Shown here piece after piece: positions 61,576 through 64,000 of a stretch of 64,000 nucleotides of DNA. The stretch's first letter is position 1. Each line of letters starts with the position of its first letter. The DNA is from Cladochytrium replicatum (taxonomy: Eukaryota; Chytridiomycota; Chytridiomycetes; Cladochytriales; Cladochytriaceae), in the NCBI GenBank assembly GCA_025526935.1, contig JAHLKD010000030.1:372001-436000 (forward strand), given 5' to 3'. The notes under the pieces are model-generated. The model was given only the letters and a program-made list of their open reading frames with translations. It searched no databases and had not been told where the DNA came from. The position numbers and the translations under genes are program-made.

Positions 61576-63928
61576 ATGTCACACACAGAACCGGAGCTGG
61601 AACGTGGTCCCCGTCTCAATAAGTCGCGGCCAATACGCTTCCATCAGCCAGGCGTAGGCAGGTACAATATCTTATGCCGCTGTTGAGCTACAGGGCTCGC
61701 TTAGGTGTATGTTAATATTTCCATAGACGCACCGGCATCGTTGCTCCCGAAAATGTTGGAACTGACGAACAAGGAAGGATGAATTACAAGGAGTTCTACA
61801 CGAAAGCCCTTGAGCAGGAAGCAGTCTGTAAGGGGCGACCTTGTAGCGTTCGATTTGTGTTGACAGTTCGTTAACAGCAACGAGGGATGCAGAGAAACGC
61901 AAGAGAAAGCCATCCACAATGCGCGGTAGGTAATTTTCAAATTGGATTATAGGTGGAACTGACCTTGCAGTATCAGGACACGGAAATCGAGGTAGTTTGT
62001 TCGTTCGCAGGTATTCGTGATATATTGAATCACAAGCTTTCCAGACCTGCGAGTCGATGATAATGGACTGGGTCCCGAGAACATTGAATCAGGTAATCGA
62101 TCGATGCCGCACCAATGAACGGGTCTCATGTATATCCGATATCTCCTGTAGCAGAACACACTGGTACGATGCTGAAGACACAGGAGTTTCCATTCGTGTT
62201 AACGAAACCGCGATTAAGCCAATTACAACAGTAATGAGAGCAGAAACGGCACCAAACGTGCAACTGCTCCTACAAGTGACGAAAGTGAGGTTGAACACTC
62301 ACCTCCGAACTCAAAGAATCGGCCTAACGTTCGAGCCGATGTGTCTTTGGAGCGAGCTACCAGTGAATTGGACTCGAGCGATACAGATATGAGAGTGGAA
62401 GAACTTGGTGCTTTCGTAGACACCCCCAGTCGGCAACGTGCCCCAATCCGAAGCAGGGATGGGAAGGGTAGCTTGGCATTATCAAGTAAAAGCATCCAGA
62501 GAAAGAGGACCTTGACCGAAAACCCTGCAACAGCGATTCACTTGCCTGATCCTGTTTTCGAGTCTCCTTTATTACCCGAAATTTCGGGTGACGGATTGAG
62601 TGATGCACAAAGGAACGATGACGCGGGGCATGCCAAGAATACGAAACGTTTGAGCCGGGCGAAGGCTACCAATCAAGGATGGGAGGATGTCGTGGGTCCT
62701 GAGTCTGGGCTAGTAGAGCAACACCGGGACGGGAAGGAAACTAACGGTCGCACAAGAAAAGAGAAAGTTACCCCAGGCTCTTCGAAGAGGCGGCGCGCTC
62801 CAACATCTGACCCTGAACCCAGCCCAGCGAAGCGACCCCGCTACTCTACAAAGGACGATGACAGACAGAAAAATATGATTAGTGCGGACCTGCATGCCGA
62901 AGTGGGACCTGACGAAGTTGAAAACACCCCACGCCTAGTGACAAAGGTGAAAGCCAAGGTAGTTTCACGAGAGATTAAAAAAGCCAAACCGAAACCCGTC
63001 GCTCGGTCTCCATCGGTGGAAGGTACATCTGAAGCTCATCATGTGTCTGACAAGCTCAATTTTTGTAAAGGAGACAACAATGAGGTCCGTCGAAGCCATC
63101 GAACCAGAATCAAACCTGTCAAGTTTTGGAAGTGCGAGAAGGCTGTGTACCGGTGTTCTGCCGGCGATGGTAAGTACGGTGGAATGTTTATTATATAGGA
63201 TTTTGTTCATAAGGAATGTTTGATAACAGGGTCTGTTCCTATTCGTTTGCCAGAACTTATTAGTGTGGAGATAAAAGAAGAGGATACCCCTTACCGTCCC
63301 CATCTATCAAGGAAACGGCGTGTACATGCAAATACCAGTTCCTCAAGCAAAGCGGTTGAAATTGACGAACCTATCCCAGTGAAAGTATGGGATAGTACGC
63401 AAGGAGTTTACAAAGAACAAGGTATTCTTTCATTTCAGTTGCGGCCGGTATTTCGATCTAACCTCGGTAAATGAAAAGCGCTGTTTTCTACACCAAATAT
63501 GATGAAACCGAAGAAACTTCAGCATCGTGATTTTCTCTTTCAAAAGCTGTTCAGTGAAGGAGAACACTTCTCTGCTGGATTGTTTGAGATTCCCGTCGAC
63601 TGTGAGATCCCGCGAAAGAACACAAGGCTCTTTTCAATGGTATCCACATTTGCCGTTACTTCGGAACGTCACCTAACAATCTTAAAGGGATTGGTGGTTA
63701 TGACGGGTTATGTACGCATAAGCATGAACGACCTTGAGTTCATAATTGGTCCCGGAACGATGTCATTTATCCCTCGTAGTAGGTCACATGCATGGTTTCT
63801 TATAGTTGGACTGATGTGTTGCAGTGAACTTGTACAGGATAGTCAATGTTGGAGAAGAAACGGCACGAGTTTACTGGTTTTCAGCCAAAGAAACTGAAGT
63901 TGTCAAGGGTCTAGTTGAACGTCCATGA
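61576..63928 (+). CDS. MIF2: Kinetochore protein CENP-C / Mif2
   Basis: Centromere protein that binds CENP-A nucleosomes and recruits the Mis12 complex. The N-terminal block spans 61576-61661 and the exon from 61727 (IRFHQPGVGRRTGIVAPENV, DEQGRMNYKEFY), the conserved Mis12-binding region. Several short exons with uncertain joins follow up to ~62260. A large Ser/Lys-rich exon then runs to 63169 and ends in the CENP-C motif (RRSHRTRIKPVKFW). Exons 63230-63421, 63479-63639, 63688-63778 and 63825-63928 are phase-consistent and encode the C-terminal cupin dimerisation domain (FQKLFSEGEHFSAGLFEIP, RKNTRLFSM, FIIGPGTMSFIPR, NLYRIVNVG). Stop TGA at 63926. Orthology is secure from three separate motifs in order; the middle exons are not. 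Confidence 0.9.
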
Positions 63929-64000
63929 GGACTTCAAGAGGATAAGGCATAGTTTGGAGCAAATCTTCGGTTGTCTGGTCCGGACTTCCTGTTTTATTTT

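Overview
The window looks like nuclear DNA of a zoosporic (chytrid-like) fungus, at roughly 45% GC. Protein genes carry many short introns, mostly about 47-60 nt with GT..AG ends. The fungal markers are a WOPR (Gti1/Pac2) regulator, a Cho1-type phosphatidylserine synthase, a Mif2/CENP-C gene, a small fungal four-helix membrane protein, a chromodomain Ty3 element and LINEs. Two genes point to a lineage that keeps centrioles or flagella: a FANK1-like FN3-ankyrin protein and a probable CCDC138-like centrosomal protein. A DNA polymerase iota also fits an early-diverging fungus. The species cannot be named from sequence alone.

Layout. 1-8.1 kb: PX-domain protein, CCDC138-like gene, small XPF/SPO16-like gene and phosphatidylserine synthase, all on +. 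8.4-21.4 kb: a transposon nest with two LINE copies, an LTR fragment, a chromovirus with intact gag and pol, a hAT end and a solo LTR inside that hAT end. 22.5-29 kb: small membrane protein (-), SLC26 anion transporter with many frame breaks (+), UBE2D-type E2 (+), 7TM-like protein (+). 29.5-37.9 kb: a second transposon nest with a Harbinger-like relic, tRNA-Pro(CGG), a LINE carrying a solo LTR, LINE fragments, two hAT copies and a deleted chromovirus pol fragment. 38.2-43.3 kb: Pol iota (-), Ariadne RBR ligase (-), mitochondrial SSB (+). 45-46.7 kb: a second 7TM-like protein. 46.7-49.4 kb: gene-poor DNA with an AT-rich tandem repeat. 49.4-64 kb: a gene-dense stretch with UTP18, JMJD7, WOPR factor, cytosolic Hsp70, TatD-family protein (-), FANK1-like protein and CENP-C.

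The cellular genes are a normal chromosomal mix: lipid synthesis, ubiquitin transfer, rRNA processing, translesion synthesis, kinetochore, protein folding and regulation. There is no obvious operon-like cluster. For most genes I rebuilt the exons by hand and accepted a model only when the exon lengths summed to a multiple of three and the protein family aligned across the joins. The most unusual signals are three: an N-terminal domain on the chromovirus polyprotein that resembles the Dam-like domain of DIRS elements, a probable 2-nt exon in the phosphatidylserine synthase gene, and layered LTR-in-LINE and LTR-in-hAT insertions with readable target duplications.
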